This document shows positions 45,073 to 55,794 of a DNA stretch of 64,000 nucleotides, piece by piece. Origin of the DNA: Flavobacteriia bacterium 40-80. Lineage in GTDB: Bacteria; Bacteroidota; Bacteroidia; Flavobacteriales_D; Crocinitomicaceae. The first letter of the stretch is position 1. Each line of letters begins with the position of its first letter. The notes under the pieces were generated by a model, which worked only from the letters and a program-made list of their open reading frames with translations, was not told the DNA's origin and did no database searches. Location of the stretch: positions 124,001 through 188,000 of the forward strand of contig MKVF01000021.1 of assembly GCA_001899145.1 (NCBI GenBank), given 5' to 3'. The position numbers were made by a program, and so were the translations under genes.

Positions 45073-46211
45073 TGAGAAAAATTAATTATCTGATATTACC
45101 GGTTCTCTTTTTCGGATTCATTTATTTTATGTTTCTGAATCAGTATTTTAAGTGGAAAGTGTATAAAAATAAATCTGAAAACCGGTCATTAGCTAAATTC
45201 CCGGAGTTCAATATCAATAAGCTGGATAAATTTCCCGGAGAATTTGATGCCTATCTCAATGATAATTTTACGTACAGAGGATTGTTCCTCGGAGCATACC
45301 ACGAAGCAAAATTCTTAATGGGTGTCACTCCGAATATTCAGGATGTCATTGTGGGTTCAAACGGGAATTATTTTTTAGCATACCCGGATCAGAAGATCTA
45401 CTCCGGAGAGTATTTCTTTGACAAGAAAAAATTACTTCTTTTAGAAGCGGAATGGAGAAAAAAACAGCGTTATCTGGATAGTAAAGACATTCCTTTTTAC
45501 TGGTTGATCGCTCCTAACAAACACCATGTCTATCCGGAAAATCTGCCAATGGGAATTTATGAAAAAGGAAAGAACCGCAGCATTGTCCTGAAAGCTCATT
45601 TTGATAAGGCCTTTCCTTTAACTATGGTGTATCCGCTGAATGAAATGCTTGCCTGCAAAGATAAGCAATATGCCTACTACAAGCAGGATAACCACTGGGC
45701 ACAAAAAGGTGCTTTTATTGCATATCAGGAAGTGATGAAGCTGATGCACCGACGAGATCCTTCTGTCCGCTATTTATCGGAAAAGGAAATTCAGTGGAAA
45801 TCGTATAACCGTACAAACGGAAACCTGCTTAATTTCTTAGGAAAGGAAGGAGAGTTGTCAGAAATGGCATACGTAGCTGATTTTGCAAATACTTCAGCCA
45901 AAGAAGCTCCGCTGTACCATTTCAAGGTGACGGAAGGTTTTCCTTACCCCTGGGAATACGAACGACATTATATAAATCCCGGAGCGCTGAATGCTAAGCG
46001 GGTGCTGATTATTCGTGATTCATTCGGAGAAAATATGATCCCTTTTTTCAATGAGACATTCAGCGAAACACTTTATATTTTTGATGCATGGAAATATGCC
46101 ATCAATAAACAAATTGTAGAACGGTATAAACCCGATCTGATTATTTTCCTGACGCTTGAGACGAATGTTGGGAATATCCTGGAATACGAGCAGGTCTTTG
46201 AGAAAGAATAA
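45072..46211 (+). CDS. AlgJ/AlgX-like SGNH-type O-acetylation protein
   Basis: The start is ATG 45072, overlapping the MBOAT stop (TGATG); a TTG at 45069 is one codon earlier. The 379-residue protein has an N-terminal membrane anchor (YLILPVLFFGFIYFMFLNQYF), then an SGNH-fold domain with the catalytic Asp-His pair in QDNHWAQKGAF (about residue 220) and the serine in LIIRDSFGENMIPFF (about 320). Together with the MBOAT partner it is expected to transfer acetyl groups to a cell-surface polysaccharide in the periplasm. The genes for that polysaccharide are not in view. Confidence 0.88.
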   Translation: MRKINYLILPVLFFGFIYFMFLNQYFKWKVYKNKSENRSLAKFPEFNINKLDKFPGEFDAYLNDNFTYRGLFLGAYHEAKFLMGVTPNIQDVIVGSNGNYFLAYPDQKIYSGEYFFDKKKLLLLEAEWRKKQRYLDSKDIPFYWLIAPNKHHVYPENLPMGIYEKGKNRSIVLKAHFDKAFPLTMVYPLNEMLACKDKQYAYYKQDNHWAQKGAFIAYQEVMKLMHRRDPSVRYLSEKEIQWKSYNRTNGNLLNFLGKEGELSEMAYVADFANTSAKEAPLYHFKVTEGFPYPWEYERHYINPGALNAKRVLIIRDSFGENMIPFFNETFSETLYIFDAWKYAINKQIVERYKPDLIIFLTLETNVGNILEYEQVFEKE

Positions 46212-46245
46212 AAACGGTTTTACATAGAGTAAGTTCGATATAAAT

Positions 46246-46282
46246 ACACTCAAAAATTTAGAAAAGAGCTTTTTGAGTGTAT
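46246..46282. terminator. Bidirectional terminator hairpin
   Basis: ATACACTCAAAAA and TTTTTGAGTGTAT are near-perfect reverse complements around a short loop. It lies between convergent genes (45072-46211 and 46294-47700). Confidence 0.75.
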
Positions 46283-46293
46283 TTTCAATAGTA

Positions 46294-47700
46294 TCAATTT
46301 ATGGAGCATGTGCTCGTTCCGGTTGGAAGCGCTGTATTTTTGATGGCTCCGAATCCACCGGCGATATCAATCACATCGTGATAGCCTCTGCTTTTCAGAA
46401 TGGAAGCAGCGATTACCGAGCGATATCCTCCCGCACAGTGAATATAGAAAGGTTCGTTTTTGGGGAATTCATCAAACTGCTCGTTGATAAAGTCTAACGG
46501 AAGCAATTGTGCATTCAGTAAGTGACCGTTGTTGTATTCTCCCTCTTTACGCACATCAATAATCTTATAGTTAGTGCTTTGGCTTTCTTCCGCAAATTCC
46601 TCTGCTGAAACTGAGCGGATTTCATCAAGTTCTTTTCCTGCATTTTTCCACGCTTCAACTCCTCCTTCCAGATACCCTAACGTATTGTCAAATCCGACAC
46701 GGGCAAGGCGTGTAATAACTTCCTCTTCTTTTCCTTCCGGGCAGACCAGCAAGATATTCTGGCTGACATCTTTGATCAAAGCTCCGACCCATGGGGCAAA
46801 GCCTCCGTTGATTCCGATAAATATAGATTGAGGAATAAAACCTTTTACGAAATCTTTCTCGGAACGGACATCCAGGATCAATGCTTCTTTCTCATTTGCG
46901 AGCTGTTCAAACTCTTCCGGAGAAAGTTTTTTCTTTCCTGTTTCTATAATATCATCAATAGAACGGTAACCGTTTTTATTCATCTGAACGTTTAAAGGGA
47001 AATAAGCCGGTGGTGTTGTCAGGCCATCCGTTACTTCCTTTACAAATTCCTCCCTGGTCATATCAGAACGAAGTGCATAATTGCTTTGTTTTTGCTCACC
47101 GAGCAATCCCACTGTTTCTTTGGACATATTTTTTCCGCAGGCAGATCCGGCACCGTGTCCCGGATAAACAATGACATCATCCGGTAATGTCGTGATTTTT
47201 GTCCGAAGAGAATCATACAACATCCCGGCAAGATCCTCCTGTGTCAGCTCTGCTCCCTTCTGTGCCAGGTCAGGACGTCCCACATCTCCGAGGAACAATG
47301 TATCTCCGCTGAAGATCGCATGTTCTTTTCCATGCTCGTCTATTAAAAGGTAAGTAGTGCTTTCCAGTGTATGTCCCGGAGTGTGAAGCACTTTAATTTT
47401 AACAGCTCCTATTTCAAAAATTTGTCCGTCTTCTGCAACAATAACATCAAAAGCAGGATTTGCGTTTGGCCCGTAAATAATTTGCGCGCCTGTTTTTTCA
47501 GCAAGTGTCAGGTGTCCGCTGACAAAATCCGCATGAAAATGCGTTTCGAAAATATATTTGATTTTTGCATTATCTGCCGCCGCACGGTCAATGTATGATT
47601 GAACCTCTCGTAACGGGTCTATAATGGCTGCTTCTCCGTTGCTGGTAATGTAATAGGCCCCCTGAGCCAGGCAGCCGGTGTAAATTTGTTCGATTCTCAT
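46294..47700 (-). CDS. MBL-fold hydrolase with two rhodanese domains (persulfide dioxygenase-like)
   Basis: The 468-residue protein has an ETHE1/GloB-like metallo-beta-lactamase domain (residues 1-250: THFHADFVSGH, HTPGHTLEST, FSGDTLFLGDVGRPDL, YPGHGAGSACG) fused to two rhodanese domains. The first domain's loop is CPEGKEE, which does not match the usual CxxGxR active-site form well; the second has the normal HCAGGYRSVIA. ETHE1-type enzymes oxidise glutathione persulfide to sulfite, and the rhodanese domains move sulfane sulfur. Single gene, convergent with the AlgJ-like gene. Confidence 0.88.
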   Translation of the reverse strand: MRIEQIYTGCLAQGAYYITSNGEAAIIDPLREVQSYIDRAAADNAKIKYIFETHFHADFVSGHLTLAEKTGAQIIYGPNANPAFDVIVAEDGQIFEIGAVKIKVLHTPGHTLESTTYLLIDEHGKEHAIFSGDTLFLGDVGRPDLAQKGAELTQEDLAGMLYDSLRTKITTLPDDVIVYPGHGAGSACGKNMSKETVGLLGEQKQSNYALRSDMTREEFVKEVTDGLTTPPAYFPLNVQMNKNGYRSIDDIIETGKKKLSPEEFEQLANEKEALILDVRSEKDFVKGFIPQSIFIGINGGFAPWVGALIKDVSQNILLVCPEGKEEEVITRLARVGFDNTLGYLEGGVEAWKNAGKELDEIRSVSAEEFAEESQSTNYKIIDVRKEGEYNNGHLLNAQLLPLDFINEQFDEFPKNEPFYIHCAGGYRSVIAASILKSRGYHDVIDIAGGFGAIKNTALPTGTSTCSIN

Positions 47701-47860
47701 AATTGCAATTTATGTTATTGTAAAAATAATCAAACTTCGGCAGGTAGGAATGAAAAAAATATATAAGATTCCTGTTGTGATTTTTCAGATTTCTTAAGGT
47801 GAAATTCTGATGCGATTTGCCCGGGAGATCCATTTGCGTTTCCAAACGCGGCTGAATAAG

Positions 47861-47884
47861 AAACCCCGGAACTTCCGGGGTTTT
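47861..47884 (-). terminator. Terminator of gyrB
   Basis: AAACCCCGGA-ACT-TCCGGGGTTT is a perfect stem. Read on the minus strand it follows the gyrB stop (47934), although the T run is short. Confidence 0.75.
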
Positions 47885-47933
47885 ATATTAACATCTACAA
47901 GATTATTTTACTTCTCTTTGAAGAAGATGTTTA

Positions 47934-49904
<1,971 letters not shown>

Positions 49905-49921
49905 TTAAATTTGACAAGGAG

Positions 49922-49929
49922 CAAATATA
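49922..49929 (-). promoter_or_regulatory. -7 promoter element of gyrB
   Basis: CAAATATA is TATATTTG on the minus strand, 38 bases before the ATG. Confidence 0.5.
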
Positions 49930-50175
49930 CGAAAAATTCACGGTTTTACCATTAGCTGCCATATATAAAAACCACATAGTTTTCAACAATTTTGAAGAGG
50001 ATATCGGGGTGGCAGATATAATAACAAAGACAAAGCAGAAAAGACCTTATTCAGTTGTTTTTTATCTCTTCAAGAGGTTTCATTTTTCAGGTTCAGCCTT
50101 TCAGCAAAAAGCGGATGAATAATTTATCTTAGTTTTGGCATACAAAATGGTAAGACTTACAGAAAATCCTAAAAT

Positions 50176-50985
50176 ATGAAATTACCTGCGACTTTCCTGA
50201 TCTTGCTGAATACATGTTTACTCTTTGGGCAAATTGCCCCGGAAAGAGAAAACCGGCAATTGGTTTGGGAAGACCAGTTTGATTTTTTAGATACTGTGAT
50301 CTGGAATGTCATTGATAACTTTGACCATTACGGGACAAGTTCCAGCGTATTTATCAAAGACAATGTACGAACGAGAAATGGAATGTTGCTGCTGGATTTA
50401 AAAAAAGAAACTTATTCCTGTCCCTCATGGGCAATTGATCCGCAATGGAACTGTGTGCTTCAAAACAAAACGGGAAACCCGTATTATTACACTGCCGGAA
50501 GGGTTGAATCAAAACAAGCTTTTAACACAAGCTTCGGATATATTGAAGCGCGGATTAAATTCCCTTACAATAAGCACTTATGGCCTGCTTTCTGGACATT
50601 TGCCGGTGATGGTGTTGATCGTCCTGAAAATGCTGCTGAGATTGATATTGCCGAAATGCTCGGCGAATTCGGGCCAAATGTCATGACTACCAATATTCAC
50701 AAAGATTATCCGGATGATTATTTCATGGCAGTCAGTCCCGACAATTATCATTGGGAGAACTGGCATATCTATGGTCTGGAATGGACGCCGACGGAACTGA
50801 TCTGGTACCTGGACGGAATTCCGGTCAGAACGATGGAAAATCACGGAATTGTTGATCCTGTCAAGCTGATATTCAATACCGGGATGCGGCCTTTTGCACC
50901 TGTTTACGATTTCTTGGGAGAAATGAATTTTCCATATACGATGTATGTGGATTTCGTAAAGGTTTATGGACCAAAGGAAGATTGA
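50176..50985 (+). CDS. Secreted glycoside hydrolase family 16 (laminarinase/agarase-like)
   Basis: The 269-residue protein has a signal peptide (MKLPATFLILLNTCLLFG) and a complete GH16 jelly roll. The catalytic motif is NAAEIDIAEMLGE (ExDxxE), flanked by the substrate-groove strands WPAFWTFAGDG before it and HIYGLEWTPTELIWYLDG after it. The family cleaves beta-1,3/1,4-glucans, agarose or carrageenan; a specific substrate cannot be read. No T9SS tag is present, so it is probably periplasmic. It sits alone, outside any polysaccharide-utilisation locus. Confidence 0.92.
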   Translation: MKLPATFLILLNTCLLFGQIAPERENRQLVWEDQFDFLDTVIWNVIDNFDHYGTSSSVFIKDNVRTRNGMLLLDLKKETYSCPSWAIDPQWNCVLQNKTGNPYYYTAGRVESKQAFNTSFGYIEARIKFPYNKHLWPAFWTFAGDGVDRPENAAEIDIAEMLGEFGPNVMTTNIHKDYPDDYFMAVSPDNYHWENWHIYGLEWTPTELIWYLDGIPVRTMENHGIVDPVKLIFNTGMRPFAPVYDFLGEMNFPYTMYVDFVKVYGPKED

Positions 50986-51014
50986 ATTACATGATATATT
51001 TTATTAACTTTTGC

Positions 51015-51581
51015 CTATCTGGCGTCCAGCAACTTCGTTATTTCTTCTGACAAAGGTGACACACTCGTCGGGAAATCCTTGATGATTTTGTGATGTTCAT
51101 CTAACAGGATCTTGTGGAAATTCCATTTGATCTGAATCTTTCCGTACCCATTTGATTTCTCATCCAGTAATGCCTGATATAGTGGGTGAATAGTGTTTCC
51201 TCTCACATCTACTTTATCCATCATCTGAAACGTTACACCATAATTTTTAGTACAGAATTCCTTGATCTCATCAGCTGTTTTAAATTCCTGATTCATAAAA
51301 TTATCTGTCGGGAAACCGATAATAACCAATTTATCTTTGTACTTCTCATAGAGCTGCTGTAAATCGGCATATTGTTTTGTGTATCCACATTTTGACGCAG
51401 TGTTGACAATCAGAATTTTCTTATCTTTAATCTGGCTCAGGTAAATCGTATCGCCATCCAGCGTTCTCAAAGGGATCTGGTCGATATTTTGAGCGTAAGA
51501 ACCGGAACTAAATCCGAAAATTACCGTAAATACGGAAACTAAAATAAAAGCTGTTTTGAATAAATTATTTTTAAGTTTCAT
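51015..51581 (-). CDS. Exported glutathione peroxidase-family protein
   Basis: The 188-residue protein has a signal peptide (MKLKNNLFKTAFILVSVFTV and following, cleaved near SYA-QNI) and a thioredoxin-fold peroxidase domain. The peroxidatic Cys lies in NTASKCGYTKQYADLQ and the conserved Trp/Asn in IKWNFHKIL. The third motif, usually FPCNQF, is FPTDNF here, without the Gln and the adjacent Cys, so activity may depend on thioredoxin-type donors. Its start codon overlaps the start of the divergent OmpA-family gene by 26 bases. Confidence 0.87.
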   Translation of the reverse strand: MKLKNNLFKTAFILVSVFTVIFGFSSGSYAQNIDQIPLRTLDGDTIYLSQIKDKKILIVNTASKCGYTKQYADLQQLYEKYKDKLVIIGFPTDNFMNQEFKTADEIKEFCTKNYGVTFQMMDKVDVRGNTIHPLYQALLDEKSNGYGKIQIKWNFHKILLDEHHKIIKDFPTSVSPLSEEITKLLDAR

Positions 51582-52407
51582 ATTATTTTTGTTTTGTCTG
51601 ATAAGTTTCTCACAAAGTACTGAAAAATATTTCTTGCAGGGAATTATTTATGGAAAAAATTATACCAATGTCATCGGGACGATCTATATTCTGAAAGACG
51701 GCAATTCGGTAAAAATCCGCCAGGAATACGTAAACGATCCGGCTGATTACACACTTTCAGAAGCAGCATTTAAAAATGAAAATCAACAGCTTATCTTTAA
51801 TCAGACTTCTTTTTTGTCCAAAAAATTAGGACTGAAAAACCAATTATGTAAGAGTACGGTTTATCTGGAACAGGAAGATTCTTTGGGTTATTGGCGCGGA
51901 ACAATAAAAAGCACACAGTGCAGGAACATGAATTATGAAGTGATCTGTTATGAGTCTTCCCTGAGATTCAACGAAGAACCGGTAAACAACTACAATAATT
52001 ACTGGATAAAAGAATTTCAGAGGCGTCTGGAAAAAAAATATCCTTCACCCAAAAAAATGGAAGAAAAGCGGGCTAACTTCAAGCTGTTCACAATTTACTT
52101 TGATTACGATAAGTACGATATTCGCCCGGAATACATTTCCAGGTTGAATGAAATGACCATGATCATTGACAGTCATACGGATTACCGGATCAAAATTACG
52201 GGACATACAGATGCCGACGGAAGCGATCAGTACAACGATGAATTATCGAAAAACCGTGCCGATGAAATCAGAAGATTTTTCACTGCCCGTGGAATTCCGG
52301 ATCACAAGATCGTTATTGAATTTAAGGGAGAAAAGCTTCCCGTGGACAACAATAAAACGTCTGAAGGAAAACAACGAAACCGGCGTGTGGAGATCGGGTT
52401 TATCTGA
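51556..52407 (+). CDS. OmpA-family outer-membrane/peptidoglycan-binding protein
   Basis: The 283-residue protein begins with a signal peptide from a TTG codon (51556). A C-terminal OmpA domain of about 110 residues has FTIYFDYDKYDIRPEYISRLNEM, KITGHTDADGSDQYNDELSKNRADEIR and RNRRVEI, which bind peptidoglycan diaminopimelate. The N-terminal 150 residues are not a classical barrel. It likely links the outer membrane or a secretion apparatus to the cell wall. The first 26 bases are antisense to the divergent glutathione peroxidase gene, and no ATG in the region gives a signal peptide. Confidence 0.82.
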   Translation: MNKLFLSFILFLFCLISFSQSTEKYFLQGIIYGKNYTNVIGTIYILKDGNSVKIRQEYVNDPADYTLSEAAFKNENQQLIFNQTSFLSKKLGLKNQLCKSTVYLEQEDSLGYWRGTIKSTQCRNMNYEVICYESSLRFNEEPVNNYNNYWIKEFQRRLEKKYPSPKKMEEKRANFKLFTIYFDYDKYDIRPEYISRLNEMTMIIDSHTDYRIKITGHTDADGSDQYNDELSKNRADEIRRFFTARGIPDHKIVIEFKGEKLPVDNNKTSEGKQRNRRVEIGFI

Positions 52408-52425
52408 TGATTAAAATACTGTCAT

Positions 52426-53202
52426 ATGACATCTAAAAACACATTGAGAGTTATATTGTTTACAGTACTGGGATTTGTTCTGCATTATCTTCTTTTTCTC
52501 AACTTCAACTCTTTTAAAACAGCTTTTGATAACCTGACACATCAGGGACTGACCAGCTATATTATTACTTATTTTTTGATTGGTATTCCGATTTTTGCGG
52601 CAACTAATTTGATTGACACTAAGAAGAGTACTTCTGAATCACTTGGTTTGTCAGGAAGCATTAAAACAGGAGTGTTATTTGCAGTTATAGTAACACTTCC
52701 GATGTTTGCAGGAGGCTGTCTTTTCTTTGATTTTAATTCCAATATTGATATTGAAAATTTGATTGCCGGTACTTTTGTAGCTGGTTTTATGGAAGAGCTG
52801 TACTACCGGGGTTTTTTGTTTGGGCAATTGTTTAAAAATACAAAACTTGGATTTTTCTCATCGGTATTTTTAGGAGCATTAATTTTTGCTTCAGGTCACT
52901 TGTACCAGAGTTATGATGTTACAGAACTGATCGGAATTTTTACAGTTACTTTTTTTGGGGCCGTTTTTTTCGCATGGTTGTTTACCGAATGGAAGTATAA
53001 TTTATGGACCGCTGTATTTACGCATTCCTTTATGAATTTGTCCTGGAATTTATTTGAAGTTGACAATACTGCGCTAGGAGATGTAAAAGCAAATGTATTC
53101 CGGGGATTAACCATCGTTACAGCTATTCTGTTCACGGTTATCTATAAAAGAAGGAACAAAGAAGCATTGATAATTAACAAATCGACACTTTTCAGGAAAT
53201 AA
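52426..53202 (+). CDS. CPBP-family intramembrane metalloprotease
   Basis: The 258-residue protein has about seven hydrophobic segments and the CAAX-protease/CPBP motifs: the EExxxR motif in FMEELYYRGFLFGQLF (about residue 120), the histidine of FASGHLYQ and the C-terminal FTHSFMNLSWN with HxxxN. Such proteins cleave or modify membrane peptides and often give immunity to bacteriocins; the function here is unknown. Followed by the zinc-type operator region. Confidence 0.88.
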   Translation: MTSKNTLRVILFTVLGFVLHYLLFLNFNSFKTAFDNLTHQGLTSYIITYFLIGIPIFAATNLIDTKKSTSESLGLSGSIKTGVLFAVIVTLPMFAGGCLFFDFNSNIDIENLIAGTFVAGFMEELYYRGFLFGQLFKNTKLGFFSSVFLGALIFASGHLYQSYDVTELIGIFTVTFFGAVFFAWLFTEWKYNLWTAVFTHSFMNLSWNLFEVDNTALGDVKANVFRGLTIVTAILFTVIYKRRNKEALIINKSTLFRK

Positions 53203-53222
53203 CCGAAAAATAGAGTAATTAT

Positions 53223-53276
53223 TATTGCAACAAAGTTTCATTTAAAAAGTTTTTTGATTATTATTGCAATTTAATT
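53223..53276. promoter_or_regulatory. TTGCAA-type operator region before the metallochaperone operon
   Basis: TATTGCAACAA occurs at 53223-53233 and TATTGCAATTTAATTGCAT at 53262-53280, whose core is the inverted repeat TGCAAT-TTA-ATTGCA. These match the elements of the perfect palindrome at 55702-55747. I infer a Fur/Zur-type regulator binding here to control the COG0523 operon. Confidence 0.5.
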
Positions 53277-53287
53277 GCATTAATTAT

Positions 53288-53479
53288 ATGATCCCACAAA
53301 CATTTGAACAATGGAAGCATTGCATCGTCAATGAATGCCAGATCCGGCTGACAAAAGAATTCGCTAATCAGCGCCTCGAAGTCTATAAGAATAAGCAGCA
53401 TCCTGAAACAAGCAGATTTATACAACTTTACGGAGAGCAGCATCTGAACAATATCATCACTTGGTTTCAGCTGATATGA
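53288..53479 (+). CDS. Small conserved-looking partner of the COG0523 GTPase
   Basis: The 63-residue protein starts at ATG 53288. It has many polar and aromatic residues, with [22 protein letters not shown] and [14 protein letters not shown], and is probably helical. Two cysteines and two histidines could bind metal, which is only suggestive. The stop overlaps the start of the GTPase gene as ATGA, so the two are coupled. I cannot name a function. Confidence 0.65.
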   Translation: MIPQTFEQWKHCIVNECQIRLTKEFANQRLEVYKNKQHPETSRFIQLYGEQHLNNIITWFQLI

Positions 53480-54684
53480 GCACAGAGAAAAAACTACCCG
53501 TAACTGTTCTGAGCGGATTTCTCGGATCCGGAAAAACCACTTTGCTCAATCACATTCTTCACAACAAAGAAGGATTGAAAGTCGCTGTTATTGTTAACGA
53601 TATGAGTGAGGTAAATGTGGATGCCCGCCTGGTTGAAAATCAGAATACACTTTCCCGGACGGAGGAAAAGCTGGTAGAAATGAGCAACGGCTGCATTTGC
53701 TGTACGCTTCGGGGAGACCTGATGGTAGAAGTGGAACGATTGGCAAAAGAAGGCCGTTTTGATTATCTGCTGATTGAAAGTACGGGTATAAGTGAGCCTG
53801 TTCCCGTAGCGCAGACATTCTCCTTTGTGGATGAGGAAAACGGTATCGATCTTTCCCGTTTCAGTTACATCGACACAATGGTAACGATAGTGGATTGCTT
53901 TAATTTTTTCCGGGATTTCAGTACGAATGAATTACTGAAAGACCGTGAACTGACCGATATGGAAGGAGATTACCGTACAATCGTCAACCTGCTGACAGAC
54001 CAGATTGAATTTGCCAATATTATCCTTCTCAATAAAACAGACCTGGTCGATAAAGAAACAGTCGGAGTACTGAAAGCAGCAATCACAAAGCTCAATCCGG
54101 GAGCAAAAATCATTGCTTCTTCCTTTGGAAAAGTAAAGCCGGCGGAAATTCTGAATACCAGGTTATTCGATTTTGAAGAGGCACAAAATTCAGCCGGCTG
54201 GCAGAAAGAGCTGGAAGCTGAAAATCATACTCCCGAGACAGAAGAATATGGAATCAGCTCTTTTGTATTCAGGAGTAAAAAACCGTTTCATCCCGAACGT
54301 TTCTGGAACTACCTGAATGAGGAATATCCCGTTGGAGTGATCCGCGCAAAAGGACTGTTCTGGCTGTTGTCACGACCGGACGATGCGCTGAACTTTTCCC
54401 AGGCAGGAGGTTCTTCACGGTTGGAGAAAGCAGGCGTCTGGTGGAGTAGTATGCCGTTTGAGGAACGAATGAGGTATCCTTCATTTGATTACAACAGAGA
54501 ACTGATCGAAAGCCGTTGGGATAAGCAATGGGGCGACCGTATGAATGAACTTGTTTTTATCGGGCAGCATATGAATAAAGAACAAATGATTGCCGATTTG
54601 GAAAAGTGCCTGATCACAGATCGTGAACAATTGCTGTTCGGGAAAAAAATACAGTTCAACGATCCGTTTCCAAAGAATATATAA
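53476..54684 (+). CDS. COG0523-family zinc metallochaperone GTPase
   Basis: The start at ATG 53476 gives an ATGA overlap with the small upstream gene. The roughly 402-residue protein has the G3E GTPase motifs: P-loop [25 protein letters not shown], the metal-binding [12 protein letters not shown] with CxCC, the E-rich [18 protein letters not shown] for guanine, and the C-terminal CobW_C domain. Members of this type (ZigA, ZnuD-linked YciC) deliver zinc under zinc limitation. The TTGCAA sites upstream and the zinc-type regulator nearby support that role. Confidence 0.92.
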   Translation: MSTEKKLPVTVLSGFLGSGKTTLLNHILHNKEGLKVAVIVNDMSEVNVDARLVENQNTLSRTEEKLVEMSNGCICCTLRGDLMVEVERLAKEGRFDYLLIESTGISEPVPVAQTFSFVDEENGIDLSRFSYIDTMVTIVDCFNFFRDFSTNELLKDRELTDMEGDYRTIVNLLTDQIEFANIILLNKTDLVDKETVGVLKAAITKLNPGAKIIASSFGKVKPAEILNTRLFDFEEAQNSAGWQKELEAENHTPETEEYGISSFVFRSKKPFHPERFWNYLNEEYPVGVIRAKGLFWLLSRPDDALNFSQAGGSSRLEKAGVWWSSMPFEERMRYPSFDYNRELIESRWDKQWGDRMNELVFIGQHMNKEQMIADLEKCLITDREQLLFGKKIQFNDPFPKNI

Positions 54685-55698
54685 GTGAAGGAACAATTAT
54701 CAAGACGAGAGCTGATTAAAAAGGGTGGAATGGCGGTTTTAATATTTGCACTGCCTGTTCCTTTCACATCTTTTACTAAATTTAATACTATGGCAGATAA
54801 TAAAAAATTTGATGTGATCATTATCGGAGGAAGCTACGCAGGCCTGTCTGCGGCAATGGCTTTAGGGCGATCAATGAGAAACGTGTTCCTTATTGACAGT
54901 GGAAATCCGTGTAATAAACAAACGCCTCATTCGCACAATTTCATTACACACGACGGAGAAAAACCAGCGGTTATTGCTCAAAAAGCAAAAGAGCAGGTAT
55001 TGAGCTACCCAACCGTAACCTATATGTCTGATTTTGCAGTTAGCGGAATGAAAACAGACGGAGGATTTGAAATTAAAACGCAAGCAGGAATTAAGCTGAC
55101 AGCAAAGAAATTAATTTTTGCAACAGGAGTCAAAGACATAATGCCGGACATCAAAGGTTTTGCTGAGTGCTGGGGAATTTCCGTGATCCATTGTCCGTAT
55201 TGTCACGGTTACGAATACCGTGGGAAAAGAACAGGAATCATGGCAAACGGTGACAAAGCATTTCATGTGGCTTCTTTGGTCAATAATCTGACAGATCAGC
55301 TCATTGTCCTGACAAATGGAAAAGCGGATTTCAAGGAAGAGCAGTTTCATAAGCTGAAAAGGCATACAATTGAAATCATAGAAACACCTGTTGCTGAAAT
55401 CGAACACGAAAACGGTCAATTGAAAAATGTGATCCTCAACAATGGTAATAAGCTGGAATTTGATGCTGTGTACGCAGCGATTCCTTTCAGGCAACATTCG
55501 GATATTCCGGTGAACTTAGATTGTGAGCTGACAGAAACGGGACACATAAAAGTAGATCCGTTTCAGAAAACAACTGTTCCGGGAGTTTATGCCTGCGGAG
55601 ACAATTCCGGCCCGATGCGTTCCGTAGCCTATGCTGTTGCGATGGGAAATCTTGCGGGAGCAATGGCAAACATGGAATTGACAGCGGAAGAGTTTTAA
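54685..55698 (+). CDS. Thioredoxin-reductase-like flavoprotein with Tat-like N-terminus
   Basis: From the GTG at 54685 the 337-residue product begins with SRRELIKKGGMAVLIFALP, a twin-arginine-type signal sequence; from the ATG at 54790 it would be a cytosolic enzyme. The rest is a FAD/NAD(P) oxidoreductase: VIIIGGSYAGLSAAMALG for FAD, the redox pair HCPYCHGYEYRG (CxxC), a second nucleotide fold near residue 190, and GVYACGDNSGPM. It resembles TrxB/AhpF. The GTG directly follows the GTPase stop. Tat export would let a folded flavoprotein act outside; evidence is sequence only. Confidence 0.82.
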   Translation: MKEQLSRRELIKKGGMAVLIFALPVPFTSFTKFNTMADNKKFDVIIIGGSYAGLSAAMALGRSMRNVFLIDSGNPCNKQTPHSHNFITHDGEKPAVIAQKAKEQVLSYPTVTYMSDFAVSGMKTDGGFEIKTQAGIKLTAKKLIFATGVKDIMPDIKGFAECWGISVIHCPYCHGYEYRGKRTGIMANGDKAFHVASLVNNLTDQLIVLTNGKADFKEEQFHKLKRHTIEIIETPVAEIEHENGQLKNVILNNGNKLEFDAVYAAIPFRQHSDIPVNLDCELTETGHIKVDPFQKTTVPGVYACGDNSGPMRSVAYAVAMGNLAGAMANMELTAEEF

Positions 55699-55701
55699 AA
55701 A

Positions 55702-55747
55702 ATAACGCAACAATATTGCAATATTTATTGCAATATTGTTGCGTTAT
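55702..55747. promoter_or_regulatory. Perfect 22-bp-arm palindrome, putative zinc-regulator operator
   Basis: ATAACGCAACAATATTGC... and its reverse complement ...GCAATATTGTTGCGTTAT face each other across two bases (55724-55725). Each arm holds a pseudo-palindrome GCAA-CAATA-TTGC, so two operator sites may be present. There is no T run, which argues against a simple terminator for the flavoprotein gene, and the lipoprotein gene starts 48 bases further on. Confidence 0.6.
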
Positions 55748-55794
55748 ATAGATTTTTATTTATAGTATTGCATCTGAATTTAAAATTAACAATC

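Noticed and set aside
55702-55747. Terminator of the flavoprotein gene
   Set aside because: The stem is perfect but AT-rich and has no T run after it, and its sequence recurs before the COG0523 operon. An operator is a better explanation, though both are possible.
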